Assembly: GCF_000417875.1 (NCBI RefSeq)
Contig: NW_006920869.1
Coordinates: 100,584-164,583 of the forward strand
DNA length: 64,000 nucleotides
Source: Pseudozyma flocculosa PF-1
Lineage: Eukaryota; Basidiomycota; Ustilaginomycetes; Ustilaginales; Ustilaginaceae
Direction: 5' to 3'
A model generated the notes under the pieces. It was not told the DNA's origin. It worked only from the letters and a program-made list of their open reading frames with translations, and did not search any database. Below, piece by piece: positions 1-10,695 of the stretch; the stretch's first letter is position 1, and every line of letters starts with the position of its first letter. Made by a program: the position numbers and the translations under genes.

Positions 1-363
1 GTGCAGATGTCGACGAGCGGTAGCGGTAGCAGTGGCGGGGCCGGACCGTCTGGCTCCAACGCGGCGGCGGCGTACTCGGGCGTGCAGCCGCTCGGCGGCC
101 ATGGCGGCGGCCACGATGCAGCAGGCATGACGACGAGCGGCGGCCATGCGGCGGCGACGGCGGCCTTTGCGCCCGTGCCTGCCTATTCGCATCCAGGCGG
201 CGCTGGCGTGTCGGGCAGCGAGGGCCTCGAGGGCCACGATCTGGCGCTGGGCGGCGGCGGCGGCAGCATGGTGCCCAACCTCAATCCGAAGGAGCTGGCG
301 ACGTACTGGAGCGACTACTTTTCGCTGCAGCTCGACTGGGACCGGCTGTCTACGTTGACGTGA
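1..363 (+). CDS. C-terminal end of an unrecognised low-complexity protein (partial)
   Basis: The reading frame is open from the first base and ends with TGA at 361-363, so this is the last exon, or part of it, of a gene that begins upstream of the window. The visible 120 residues are rich in Gly, Ser, Ala and His. They end in a more ordered stretch with aromatic and acidic residues (motif YWSDYFSLQLDWDRL near the C-terminus). Gly/Ala/His-rich tails of this kind are common in fungal transcription factors and signalling proteins, but I do not recognise the family and give no function. The start is unknown. It could instead be a chance frame, but the clear change from biased to ordered sequence just before the stop favours a real C-terminus. 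Confidence 0.5.
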   Translation: MQMSTSGSGSSGGAGPSGSNAAAAYSGVQPLGGHGGGHDAAGMTTSGGHAAATAAFAPVPAYSHPGGAGVSGSEGLEGHDLALGGGGGSMVPNLNPKELATYWSDYFSLQLDWDRLSTLT

Positions 364-1956
364 GGGGGAGAAAGGGGGGTCCCGCCAGCGAGACGGCGGT
401 GGTGGGTGGTGCCCTCGTGGATGTGGGGCCGCCCGAGGTGGCTCGGCGGCGGCAGCTGGCATCGGTCTGGATCCGCCTCTCTTTGCCCCAGTATCCTATC
501 TCGTCCTTGTCTTTTTCGACGGCTCCTCTGTCTGCCCGTGGGTGCGTCTGCAGCCGGCCACCTCTATGTATTCTAGAATCCTCACGCTTCACTCTGGCCG
601 TTGCCTGCTCTGTCGCCTTCATCCTGCTCGAAGTTCGGTGCGGTGCGGTGCGGTTGGGATCACAGGAAGTAGTTCTCTTATCCATCCGTCCTCTACCGTT
701 CGCTTGTGCCCGTGATGCTGCTGCTGCTGCTGCTGTTGGTGGTGCTGGTGCTGGTGAAGGCGAGGTCGGAAGCAGCGACCCGCCCGACCCGGGGCCGACG
801 GATCTGCGACTGCATCGGCAAGCGGCGGGAGGAAGACGCGCGGTAGCAGACCACGCGCGCCGGTCACGGCTGCGGTCGTTGCTGCTTCACCGGAGCCGGT
901 AAGAGAAGCAGACGATGCTTGGCTTTCGGCATTCGATCCGTCGAGATCGGAACCAACCGAAGCAAGGCAGGGCGAAGATGCCGTGCGTGCGTTGAAGTGA
1001 GGCGGTGTCGAAATACGTACGGGACGAGGGGGGGGGCATGACGTCAAAGCAGGCGGCAATGCCGTCGCGCAACCTGCCGATCGACTGGCCGACGGGCCAG
1101 CCCCGCCGTACGTTTGACCCTCGGGATTTTTCGCACACCGACCGACTGACCGACCGACCGCGCCTCTCTGCCAAGCCAAGCCAAGCCAGGGCAAAGCAGG
1201 GCAGGGCAGGGCACCGAAAATGCCCGCAGGCTAGGCCAGGGTCCGAGCCTTTGCTCCGATGCGGTGCGACTCTAAACACGCGTCGCCTGCCTGGCCTGGC
1301 CTCGCCCTGCCGCGCCTTGCTTGCCCTTGCCCGGTCGATCCGGGGTGGTACGCCGACTGGCCTGTGGAATGACGATGTTCGCACCGCATCGCATCCGTTC
1401 GCCCGCTTGCTTCTTGTGCCGCCTGAAATGCCTCGACTGGCCTGCCTCCGCTCGCCCGCACCGCACCGCACCGCACCGCACCGCACCGCACCGCACCGCA
1501 CCGCACGCTGCGCTACCGCATGCCTTCCTGCGAGCACACGTACGCACGACCAACGAAGGTCCTTCGCGGGCATCACCTCAGCCTGCCCGAGAGAGGCAGG
1601 TCGACAAGAGAGGGAGCCAACGAAGGACGCAGGCCGCCGCGTTGCCTCTTCATAAGAACCTGGGCCCGCCCTCACCGTTCCGTGGCCGGCTGCCTTCCAC
1701 CCACACCTTTCTCGTCGCCCATCCGTCCACCACCCGTGCCCCTCTTCGTCTTGGAAGCTGGAATAGCGTAGCCTGCGGCTCGGTGCTCGATCGTCGCCCC
1801 CGCCCTTCTTTCGCCAAGATACCCAGCCAGCCACGCTTGCTGCTACCACCACCACCACCACCAACACGATCCCTCGGACCGGCTGAACCAGCCTAGACCA
1901 TCGACCCTCTCAATCCCATCCACCGGCCGACCGACCCACGCCACCGACGGCCCAAG
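364..1956. other. Intergenic, no gene seen
   Basis: About 1.6 kb between the partial first gene and the Sfk1-like gene. It holds a (CTG)6 run at 718-735, degenerate GCCAAG/GGGCA runs near 1175-1215 and a perfect (CCGCA)10 array at 1456-1505. Open frames crossing it are low-complexity and match nothing I recognise. The last few hundred bases, pyrimidine- and CCA-rich, are probably the promoter and 5' UTR of the gene at 1957. Confidence 0.6.
1456..1505. repeat. Pentanucleotide microsatellite (CCGCA)10
   Basis: Ten perfect head-to-tail copies of CCGCA. Shorter arrays of the same or related pentamers occur in other non-coding parts of the window: GTGCG near 638-655, GCCGT near 5277-5298, and CGCAC/CGCCG near 57645-57670. 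Confidence 0.95.
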
Positions 1957-2952
1957 ATGAAGATCGGAATCCACGGCCTGTACTGGGTGCTCCCGCTCCT
2001 CACCTTTTGCTTCTGGATCACCAACATTGTCGGCCTGCTCGGCCTGTGGGTCCGCGACAAGTTCAAGCGGTACGAGGTCGAGGAGGCGTCCATCGTCTTT
2101 ATCAGCGACGTCGGCGCCACGCACCAGGCCTTTTTCATCGTCTTCAGCTCCCTCACCGCCCTCTTTTACGTCCTCACCACGCTCGCCGAGCGCCACCTCC
2201 GCCACCAGCGGAGGATCCCCGGCAGCGTGCGAAAGAGGCAGACGATCTACGACATCCTCAGCGTCGTCTTCAGCTTTATCGGCGCCGCGGGGCTTGTCCT
2301 CCTCTCGGCCTTTAACGCTTTCGACTGGTCGACGGTGCACTGGTCGATGACGGTCGTCTTTGTCGTCTTTACGGCGCTCTCGGTCCTGTTCCAGGTGCTC
2401 CAGGTCTTTTCGCTGTCCAAGGACTACGAGGGGCTGCGCACGCTCAAGCTCATCGCCATCGTCAAGGCCATCCTGCTCACCATCGCCGTGGCGGGCGCGA
2501 TTGGCTTCATCGCCACGTACGCCACGTGCAAGGGCAACGCGTACCCGGGCGACCAGCGGTGCGACCGCGTCGTCTCGGCCGCCGCCGTGTGCGAGTGGTC
2601 GATTGCCTTTATCCTGGCCTTTTTCTACCTCACCTACGTCGTCGACCTGTGGCCCGCCCACCGTCGCGCCCAGAAGGGCCTCAGCGAGGACGGCACCATG
2701 GTCGAGAACCGCCAGCTGGCGCGCGAGCAGGGCACCGACGTCGGCCGCCCCACGGCGCCCTATGCCATCGACGGCGTCGTCAACAACGACACCCACTACC
2801 CCTCGGCGGCTGCCCGCGAGGTGCGCGGACAGCAGCCCCACGGCGCCCACGGCGGTTCGCCCGCCATGACGGCCAACACGATGCCCAACAGCGAGCGCGG
2901 AAGCCTGTACCAGCCCGCCATGGTCGAGGCGCCCCAGCAGCCCCGGTACTAG
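1957..2952 (+). CDS. Sfk1/DRAM/Frag1-family six-span membrane protein
   Basis: Single-exon gene of 331 residues, starting at the first ATG after a CCA-rich leader. Six hydrophobic segments are visible, at about residues 9-30, 47-75, 98-123, 126-154, 163-190 and 207-234. A hydrophilic cytoplasm-like tail of roughly 95 residues follows, rich in Pro, His and Gly. The spacing of the spans and the pattern around FISDVGATHQAFF fit the Frag1/DRAM/Sfk1 (Cwh43 N-terminal) family. Yeast Sfk1 works at the plasma membrane with the PI 4-kinase Stt4 and affects phospholipid asymmetry; animal DRAM proteins act in autophagy. Which role applies here cannot be read from sequence. It is isolated from its neighbours by more than 1 kb on each side. 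Family assignment is fairly sure, function is not. Confidence 0.8.
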   Translation: MKIGIHGLYWVLPLLTFCFWITNIVGLLGLWVRDKFKRYEVEEASIVFISDVGATHQAFFIVFSSLTALFYVLTTLAERHLRHQRRIPGSVRKRQTIYDILSVVFSFIGAAGLVLLSAFNAFDWSTVHWSMTVVFVVFTALSVLFQVLQVFSLSKDYEGLRTLKLIAIVKAILLTIAVAGAIGFIATYATCKGNAYPGDQRCDRVVSAAAVCEWSIAFILAFFYLTYVVDLWPAHRRAQKGLSEDGTMVENRQLAREQGTDVGRPTAPYAIDGVVNNDTHYPSAAAREVRGQQPHGAHGGSPAMTANTMPNSERGSLYQPAMVEAPQQPRY

Positions 2953-4073
2953 TGCGGCCGAGGATGGGTCCTGCGCTCGTCGTCCCAAGGCGCAGCCGCA
3001 GCATGCCTCTTGCCCGCTTCTGTCCGTGCCTTCCTTGACCTTGCCCTCTCCACCCGCTCCCCCATCTCCCCTCATGTAGCCAGATACCTGCCTCGCCTCT
3101 TGCTTCTTGATGATCTGTAGCCCCAAAATACCACTGCTAGATGCCCTTTTGCTCTCCTACCTCCCCACGGAGACGCCCTCGATGCCAGCTAGACGACATC
3201 CGAGGTCGGGAGGAGGTGGGGCGTCGAAGATGGTCGAGACGAGGCCCTGACGCTGTAATAAACCACCATCTCCACACTACCACTCTGCCGATGGCCCCTT
3301 GTTCGCCCCGACCGCGTGCCTGTGCGACGCTTGGTGCATCGAGGTGCCGGGCGACGGAGATGGGTTCCGCTGCTTGCTTGTGCCTCGGCGATGGAAGATG
3401 CAGGGATGCCGCGCTGCAAGGCTGAGGACGAGCCGGACGGTTGGACGGGCACTGGAGTGTCGTTTGTCGGCCGAGAGCGAGGCGCAGTTTGGCGGCGTTA
3501 GCCGGCGTGGTTTGGCTCTTGAGGGGCGCCAGCACCGAGTGGCCCCTGCGCGAGGGTCACGAGTCGGGCCACGAGGGCGAGGGCGAGGGCCAAGGGGCCG
3601 TTTCGCCCACCCCACCCGCTGCCCGCTCGCCCGCCCGGCTTCCGGCTCGAGTGGAAGATGCGGAGAAGCCGAAGGCCGTCTGAGCTCGTCGAGGCCAGCC
3701 TCGGGCATGTCACCTTCAGTGCGGTGCGGGGCAAAGACGCGGGCGGGCCGCCACGACAGCCTTCGCCCATCTTTCCCTCCTCTCTCTCTCTCTCTCTCTC
3801 TCCTCGCCACCACCACCACCACCACCGCCGTCAACTTCGCCGCTTGCACCGGACAATACCGCGTAGGTACTCTGCTCTCTCCGCTGCTCCTTCCTCCCTT
3901 CCGACCTGCACGTCTGGCGCAGCTCCGTGACTTGCGCTGTTGCAACGATCCCGCCTGCTCACACCCCTCGGGCCCCCATATGCTCCCTCGTCTCGACCTG
4001 CACTCTACACAGCACCCTCACCATCACTCCGCCCGTCCTACCAGCCATCCTCAACCACCCCTCTCCGCCCACC
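2953..4073. other. Intergenic, no gene seen
   Basis: About 1.1 kb between two plus-strand genes. It contains a (TC)n run at about 3779-3802 followed by CCA repeats just upstream of the Mpv17-family gene, typical of the pyrimidine-rich leaders seen before most genes here. Several overlapping open frames on both strands are GC-driven and have no recognisable content. Confidence 0.6.
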
Positions 4074-5210
4074 ATGGCCGTCGCAAGCAAGATCGCGGGC
4101 AACCCGCTGCTGCTGGCCTACCTCACCAACCTGGCCACCAACCCGCTGCGCACAAAGATGTACACGTCGGCCTTTTTCGCCGCCCTCGCCGAGATCCTCG
4201 CGGGCAAGTTTGCCGGCGTCGCGCCCGCCACCAGCAAGCTGCCTCCGTCGCCCGTGTCCGAGAAGCAGGCGGCGCAGCAGCAGCCGCTCAGGCTCGTCCA
4301 GGCCTACCTCGAGTCGGTGGGCATCAACGACCGCGCCTTCAAGATGGCCCTCTACGGCGGCTTCATCTCGGCCCCGCTCGGACACGTCATGACGGGCATG
4401 CTCCAGCGCGCCTTTGCAGGCAGGACGTCGACAAAGGACAAGATCCTCCAGATCATCACGTCCAACCTCACCGCCTCGGTCATTGCCAACACCGTCTACC
4501 TCGTCTGCCTCTCGCTCATCAACGGCGCACGCGGCACCGACCAGGTCATCCGCACCGTCAAGGCCAGCTGGCTCACCGTCATGAAGCTCAGCTGGCTCAC
4601 CAGCCCCATCCTCATCGCCACGGCCCAAAAGTACCTCCCCGCCGTGAGTGTGCCCGCGGTCCACCCCCGCGTCCTCGTGTGCATCTGACCCTCGCCTTCC
4701 CCCGTCGTGCCGTCCTGCTGACTCCAAATCGTGTTTGCTGCCGGCCTCTTTTTTTTCTCTGGGCTAATGCTGTCGTGGGCCGGATCGTGTAGGAGCTGTG
4801 GGGTGAGTGACACGCGCGCGCCTCTCGAACACCCCCTCTCTGCCCTGTCCATCCTGACATTGATCCCATCGTTCTCTTCCTCCCTCTTCCTTCTTTCCCC
4901 CGCCCCTATACAGAGCCCTTCTTCACCTTTGCCCGCTTCATCCTCTCGACCTACTTCAACACGTGAGACCCTGGGCCCTTGCTCCTGACATCGCCACCGA
5001 AAGCGATCAACTGACACATCCCCCTCTCTCCCTCTCCCTCTCCCTCTCCCTCCCCTCGCCTCTGTCCTCTTCGTCACGCCTTGGGCCGCACGCAGTCTGG
5101 CAAAGAAGAAGCAGATGGCCATCGCCCGCGCCGAGCAGGCAAAGGCAAAGGCCCAGGGCGGAAGCATCGTCGACTCCGACCTCGCAAAGGGCGCCGCTCA
5201 GGGAAAGTAG
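4074..5210 (+). CDS. Mpv17/PMP22-family membrane protein (4 exons, one of 10 nt)
   Basis: Spliced CDS 4074-4643, 4793-4802, 4914-4962 and 5096-5210 gives 247 residues. The N-terminus (NPLLLAYLTNLATNPLRTK) and the C-terminus (FILSTYFNT then LAKKK) are those of the Mpv17/PMP22 family of small four-span channels of peroxisomal or mitochondrial inner membranes. Exon 2 is only 10 nt and encodes E-L-W plus one base. It is required to join KYLPA to PFFTFARF in frame, as the family pattern demands, and every junction has GT-AG ends with matching phase. The Lys/Ala-rich tail lacks a clear peroxisomal SKL signal. Family members are thought to influence membrane permeability and organelle stress. The start is the ATG at 4074; an upstream in-frame extension is not family-like. 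Confidence 0.88.
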
Positions 5211-5589
5211 GTCGTCACCTCCCTCTCCCCCTCCCCCCATCCTCCCGGCGAGGCTTCGAGTTCCTTCATGTCGCCGCCGTGCCGTGCCGTGCCGTGTGTG
5301 CTGCGGGCGTCTCGCTCGCTCCCTCGTTCCTGGCCCGCATCGCTCTCTCGCTTCCTCTACCAAACACCCCGTCTCTCCCTCTTTCTTTGATGCACGGGGC
5401 AAAGTCTATGTTTCTATTACGCGAAGGCCCCGCGCGGATACTGACCCACCGACTGGCCGACCGATCGAGGGACGGATGGTGGATGTCCGACCGACGCCGC
5501 TTGGCCACAGGGCGGGTCACCGAACAGGACGGGGCAGGACGGGCGGGAACGCATGGGGCGAGAGAGGAGGGGAAGGCGAAGGGGATGGG
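5211..5589. other. Convergent intergenic spacer
   Basis: Between the 3' ends of the Mpv17-family gene (+) and the DUF1769 gene (-). It includes a short GCCGT array near 5277-5298. No gene is seen; it probably holds both 3' UTRs. Confidence 0.6.
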
Positions 5590-7548
5590 CTAGACGAGCT
5601 GGAAACTGATCGTGACCATGGTAGCCTCCTCGTCGCGGGCGCTGCGAAGGGTATACCGTACGGGCATGTCGACAAAGAAGCGGTGCAGGTTGAGCCGTAC
5701 GGGCCCGATGCCGAGGTTAAACGTGTTAAAGTCCATGGCGTCGGTGAAGAAGCTGGTGGCGTACACGACGTCCGGGTCGTAGTGGAAGTCGTCGCGGTGC
5801 CGCGCGTCGGCAAAGTAGCGCCGCCGCTTGGGAACGGGCAGGCTCTTGTTGGTAAAGATGAAGGCGTTGTCCTCGACCATGTCGGTCCCCGGATCCGAAA
5901 AACGCCACGGCCCCAGCGCAGCGTCCATCTTGGACGGCGTACCCGTGCTCATCGAGGTGCTGCCCGTCGAGGTGGTGTTGTGCGGAGAGGGAGACGACGA
6001 TGGCGAAGGTGAGAGGTGAGTGCGTTGCAGAGCGTCGGCCAGCTTAAAGTCGCCGTCGCGCAAGCCGTCCGACTTGGCCGACTGCTGCATCTCTTCCCGC
6101 ACGTCGGTCGTGATCCGCTCCAACTTGGGCAGCTCCGGCTTCGGCTCGCCGGGCGCCGTCTCGTTTGCCGAGCGGCTCGACGGCTGCGCGGACGAGGTGT
6201 TGGCGGGCGTGGGCGCTTTGGCTGCCTCCGCTGGTGCGCCAACGCCGTTTGCCGCCGCCGACGAGGCTGGCGTAGGCGCCGTTTGGCTGTTATTGGACGC
6301 CCCTTCTACTGGCCCGCCAAGACCGGCTCCGACGGTGCCGATTGACGAGATGGCAGGTGCCGGCCTGTCACGCGGCGACGCGATCTCGGCAACATCCGCA
6401 GGTGGCGCGGTGGCCAGTTCTTGGCTGCCAATGCGAGGAGACACGGGAAGGCTGAGCCCGCCGCCGCTGCTGGTGCCATCGTCGTCGACGGTCGCGTGCT
6501 CGGGCGTGCCCGGCCGGTCGGGCGAGTGTCCGACGTCGCGCCGAAAGCTGGTGCCGAGCCTCGAGAGCGTCTGCTGGGCGGGGGCGTGCTGGACCTCGGT
6601 GCTGGTGCGGGTCGAGGTGTCGTCGCTGCTGACGCTGAGGTGTCGATCGGACCCGGTGCCGGTGCCTGTGCCGCCGGCGGTGAGCTCGTTGGACTTATTG
6701 GCCTGCTTCTGCTGGTGGGCCTCGCTGAGCTTGGCGTGGTGCGCGTCGAGGAGCGCACGCACGCGGGGCTCGTCGCGGAATCCGACGAAGCGCCAGTATC
6801 GCTTGAGCACTCGCTCTTCCTTTGGCGCCGCCGAGCCGCCCATGCCGAAGCCGCTCAGCCAGCCCTTTTTCTTCTTCTTGGCCGCGGCCGTGTCGTCTGC
6901 GGCGGCATCGATGGGGGCGTGGTGGAGCTGCTCTGCGGGGACAATGTCGTCACCTTCGTCGCCGTCGCCGTCGTTTTGTGCGGCAGCGGAGAGGCTCGAG
7001 TGCGGGTCGTTGAAGCCCTTTTCCGGGTTGGTGAGCGAGGGCGAGGAGGGGCGCGTCGGGTTGGGCGAGTCGGAGCGGTGGGTGTGTCGGAGGACGACGA
7101 CGGCGTCGTGGGCGCGCGAGGGAGCCGGCCAGGCGCAGATGGTGTTCATGCAGGCGATGTAGGGCGACATGATGTAGGGTCGGCCGGAGGCGGGCTGGAT
7201 GTCGTAGAAGGTGGCCGGGTCGATCATGCGGGCGACGCGCATGCCTGCGTTGAAGGGAGCGCGGGGAAAGTCGATGAGCTTGTCGAAATCGGTGCCAAAG
7301 AGGATGTCGTTGCCCGAGTGGCGCTGCTTGAAGCGGCCTTCGATCTGGATGCAGAACTTGCGGGAGCGGTCCTGGAAGTACTCGCGGCCGGGTTCACCCT
7401 GCCTTGCGCCGGGAGCGTCGAGGATGCGAACGAGGACGCGGCCGATGAAGTGTTCGTTTTCGATTTCGTGCGGGTGTGCCGTGTCGTTGAGGCGGCAGGG
7501 TTCGAGGTGGAATCGGTCTGGGCCGACCATGACCTGTAGTTGCGGCAT
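5590..7548 (-). CDS. DUF1769-family protein of unknown function
   Basis: Single-exon gene of 652 residues on the minus strand, starting at ATG 7546-7548. The N-terminal 170 residues (including QIEGRFK, NDILFGTDFD and a following MIDP/PYIMSPYIACMNT region) and the last 90 residues (RRYFAD, VVYATSFFTDAMDFNTFNLG) carry the two conserved blocks I associate with the fungal DUF1769 family. Between them lies about 380 residues of Ser/Thr/Pro/Ala-rich, probably disordered sequence with a Lys-rich patch (AAKKKKKGWLSGFG). There is no signal peptide or membrane span. Function is unknown. It diverges from the LIM-protein gene across about 1.2 kb and converges with the Mpv17-family gene. Confidence 0.8.
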   Translation of the reverse strand: MPQLQVMVGPDRFHLEPCRLNDTAHPHEIENEHFIGRVLVRILDAPGARQGEPGREYFQDRSRKFCIQIEGRFKQRHSGNDILFGTDFDKLIDFPRAPFNAGMRVARMIDPATFYDIQPASGRPYIMSPYIACMNTICAWPAPSRAHDAVVVLRHTHRSDSPNPTRPSSPSLTNPEKGFNDPHSSLSAAAQNDGDGDEGDDIVPAEQLHHAPIDAAADDTAAAKKKKKGWLSGFGMGGSAAPKEERVLKRYWRFVGFRDEPRVRALLDAHHAKLSEAHQQKQANKSNELTAGGTGTGTGSDRHLSVSSDDTSTRTSTEVQHAPAQQTLSRLGTSFRRDVGHSPDRPGTPEHATVDDDGTSSGGGLSLPVSPRIGSQELATAPPADVAEIASPRDRPAPAISSIGTVGAGLGGPVEGASNNSQTAPTPASSAAANGVGAPAEAAKAPTPANTSSAQPSSRSANETAPGEPKPELPKLERITTDVREEMQQSAKSDGLRDGDFKLADALQRTHLSPSPSSSPSPHNTTSTGSTSMSTGTPSKMDAALGPWRFSDPGTDMVEDNAFIFTNKSLPVPKRRRYFADARHRDDFHYDPDVVYATSFFTDAMDFNTFNLGIGPVRLNLHRFFVDMPVRYTLRSARDEEATMVTISFQLV

Positions 7549-8027
7549 GCTGGCTGGCGGAGGAGGGGGTAGGGGAGTAAGGAGGGAGTATAAGAAGAGC
7601 AGACGCTGCCTGGGGGGTTATGAAAACGAGAAGAGGAGCGAGCGATGTGATGCGAGGGATGGCCAGGGGTGGGTCGGTGATGATTGCTCGAGATGGAGGT
7701 GAGCGACGGAGGAGGCAGTGGGGACGTGGGTATCAAGCTGGGGCGGCGGTTGTTGACCGAGGTATAGGGAATGGAGATGGGGATGACGAGGTCGGAATGG
7801 CAGGGCGATGGCTGGCGATGGAATCGATACGATGGTGGTGGTTGGGGGGATAGGTGCTGGCCGCGGAGCCAGGCCGAAGAAAGAAGAGGGGCATCGAGGA
7901 GGGGCCCGTGTTACGTTTGCAGGGGGCCCCTGTGTGCTGTTTTCAACCGCCTGCGTCGGTTGGACTGCCCTGCGGCCTCCACCTCCTAACCTGCCCGCCG
8001 GCGTGCCTCGGAGCTGCCGACATCGTA

Positions 8028-8060
<33 letters not shown>

Positions 8061-8730
8061 GCGTCGGGCTATGCCGACCAAGCCGAGCTGCAGGCAGCGT
8101 CGAGCGTCGGCCGGTGACCGACCGCACGTTTCGGGGAGAAATCGTACCATACGAGCCTCGACCTGGCGGCTTTCGGCTTGGCCTGCCTGTGTGGTGGAGC
8201 GTCAAAGGCTGCGCAGCTGCACGTCGGCCGGCCCGCCGCTGTTGGCATCGGCCCTGCCTGCATCCGCATGCTGCAGCGGGCACCCCTCCGTCCCGACAGG
8301 TCAGGCCGCGCCATGGCTGCCGATCGGCGCCGAAGGCGCTTCCCGATGCCGCCTCCAGCTGTGGCTCTGGGCGAAAATAGCAGCAACCGCACCCACGCCC
8401 GCCAGCCCAGCGGAGCCGGATGCAACGCGGCGGGCGTAAACAAGGCTCAGAGGCGCTCAACTCTCGCTCGCTCGCTCTCGTGGCCTCGGTGCGTGCCGTG
8501 TGCCGTGTGCCGTGTGCCGTGTGGAGGGCGCGGGGCGAGGGCGAGCGACGGCCATCGGTTGCACCGCCTCGCCATTCGATCCCGGACGGCTTCGGTTGGT
8601 CACCCACGCGGCTTGTTGCCCACCGACCACCACCACCTTGCCCCGGCCTGCCTCCCTGCCTCCATCCTCTTTCCCTCGCCTCCCTCACCAGCCTCACATC
8701 CATCCACCTTGCACTCGCCCTTCCCCCGCC
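7549..8730. other. Divergent intergenic region with (TCG)n and GTGCCGT repeats
   Basis: Shared upstream region of the DUF1769 gene (-) and the LIM gene (+). It contains a trinucleotide TCG run at about 8028-8060 and four copies of the heptamer GTGCCGT at about 8493-8523. A long minus-strand open frame crosses it but is compositionally biased, runs antisense into the LIM exon and contains no family motif, so I do not call it. Confidence 0.6.
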
Positions 8731-10455
8731 ATGCCCCGCTTCTCGGTGCCCGCAGCGCCAAAGTGCGCAAAGTGCGCACAGTCCGTCTACCACGTCGAGC
8801 AGGTCATCGGGCCAATGGCAAAGACCTACCACAAGCACTGCCTCACCTGCACCGTATGCGCAAAGCGCCTCGACTCGACCCTCCTCGTAGAGCACGACGG
8901 AGAGCCCTTTTGCAAAAACTGCCACAAGGAGCACCTCGGCACCGGAAAGGGCGGCTTCACCACCGCAGTCAAACTCAATCCCGTATCGCCAAAGGCCCAA
9001 TCCGCCTCGTCGCCCCGCGCACTCTCCTCGCCCCGCACCCTCGCGTCTCCCACGCCATCCTCATCCTCGCCGGCAACCAACGCATTCCCACGCTCTCCCA
9101 GCCCAACAAAGCCACAACCGAGCGCAGCCTTCCCCCACGGCCTCGAGGACCAAGGCGTCACCGGCATCTCGATCCGACCGCGCGGACAACCTACCAGCCC
9201 GACCACCACCACCGCCGCCGCCACCGCCCGACCCTCTTCGCCATCCAAGGTCTCCTCACGACCCTACGTCGCCTCGCGAGCGACCCCCAGCACTCCCATC
9301 CGCTCCATTGACGATGCCGTCTCATCCACCCACCCGCACATCCGCGACCCCGTCTCGAACCTCGTCGACAGCGTCGGCGGCCTCGGCCTCCAAACCATCG
9401 GCAACGACACCGAAGACCACGAGACCGACGACGAGCCGCGCAAGCTACCTTCGGCCAGCTACTATGCCACCCCACCCCCTCGCGCGGGGCACAGCTTCGA
9501 CTCGACCTCTTCCACCGCCACCCCATCGCGAACATCCTTCGCCTCGCCCGCAGCCACCTCCACCACTTCCACGCTCGCATCCCCCGCGGCCGACGCCTAC
9601 GACCCGCCCGTCACCATCACGACGCGCCGCATCTCGGCCGCCGACACCATCGGCTCCGTCCGCTTGGCCGGCAACGCCCACGTCACCTCCCACCACTCGC
9701 CAAAGGTCAACGCCATCTCGCCCGCAGAGGCGCTCGGCACCCTCCCGCCCCCACGCCGTCCCGATCCAAAGACGCTCAACGGCGCCGCGGGGATTGCAAA
9801 GGTTGCGCCACCCAGGATGACCATCAACCCCAACACGACGACCAGCCCGGATCGGCTAGGGGGCCCCAGCGGTGCACGAGGGCTGCCGAGCGAAGGGTCC
9901 GACTCTTCGCTCAACGGGCGGGCTGCCAAGGGCGGCATCGAGCGGCTGGGCCTCGGCTCCATCATCTCGGATGCGGGAGGAGGCACGCCTCTCTGCGCAC
10001 GCTGCCAGAAGCCAGTCTGTGAGTGCCGATTGAGTAATGACAACGGTGAATCCATTGGTCGCCGTCGCCGATAAGCTGACCTTCCCTTCCGTCTCCTATC
10101 ACATCTTCCCGCCCACCGCGCGAGACAGACTTTGCGGAGCAAAAGGCGGCGGCGGGGCGAAAGTGGCACCGCGCGTGCCTGCGCTGCGACGGCTGCTCGA
10201 CGACGCTCGACACGGGCAAGCTGGAAGAGGGGCCCGTGGATCGCACCTACAAGGGCGGCGCAAACATCTGGTGCCGCGTCTGCTACGCCAAGGTGAGTGA
10301 GCCGGAGTCGCGGGGGGGTCAGAAGCTGGGCCGCGGTCATCGACTGACACTCTCGGCCCCCTCTCTGTCTCCCCGTCATTCGACGACGGCGATAGTATTT
10401 TGGACCCAAGAACCTGGCCGTTGGCTTCTCGTTGCCCGACACGCTGCCGCCGTGA
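8731..10455 (+). CDS. Two-LIM-domain protein with long disordered linker
   Basis: CDS 8731-10018, 10129-10292 and 10396-10455, 503 residues. The first LIM zinc-binding domain (about residues 11-66) shows the full ligand order: CAKC, 17 residues, H-x2-C, then C-x2-C and a later CKNC pair. A second LIM domain starts at CARC near residue 422, crosses the first intron (KPV joined to YFAEQK), and contains H-x2-C-x2-C-x2-C and WCRVC. About 350 residues of Ser/Thr/Pro-rich sequence separate them. LIM domains bind partner proteins, often at actin structures or in cell-polarity signalling. The layout, with no kinase or RhoGAP domain, suggests an adaptor, loosely like fungal paxillin-type proteins, but orthology cannot be judged. 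It ends just before the convergent MsrA gene. Confidence 0.88.
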
Positions 10456-10695
10456 TGCGGTCGCACTCTTTCCAGGCCCGCAGGCATGAGCCCTTGTAGC
10501 CCTTCCCTATCCCTCCCGAGCAATGCCCAATGCCGCTGCCGTTCTCGTCGCTTCCGATGGAACGCAGTCAGGCGAAGCGATGATTCCCTCGCCGAGGGTC
10601 CATGTTTTCGGTGCGAGCGAGCGTCAGGCTAGATCAAGTTACAATTCCACCCTGCGACTGCCAGCGGGCGTCGAGGGACCAAGGTCGACGGGCGG

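Noticed and set aside
7618..9000. 460-residue minus-strand open frame upstream of the LIM gene
   Set aside because: Runs antisense into the first LIM exon and through microsatellites; biased composition and no recognised domain.
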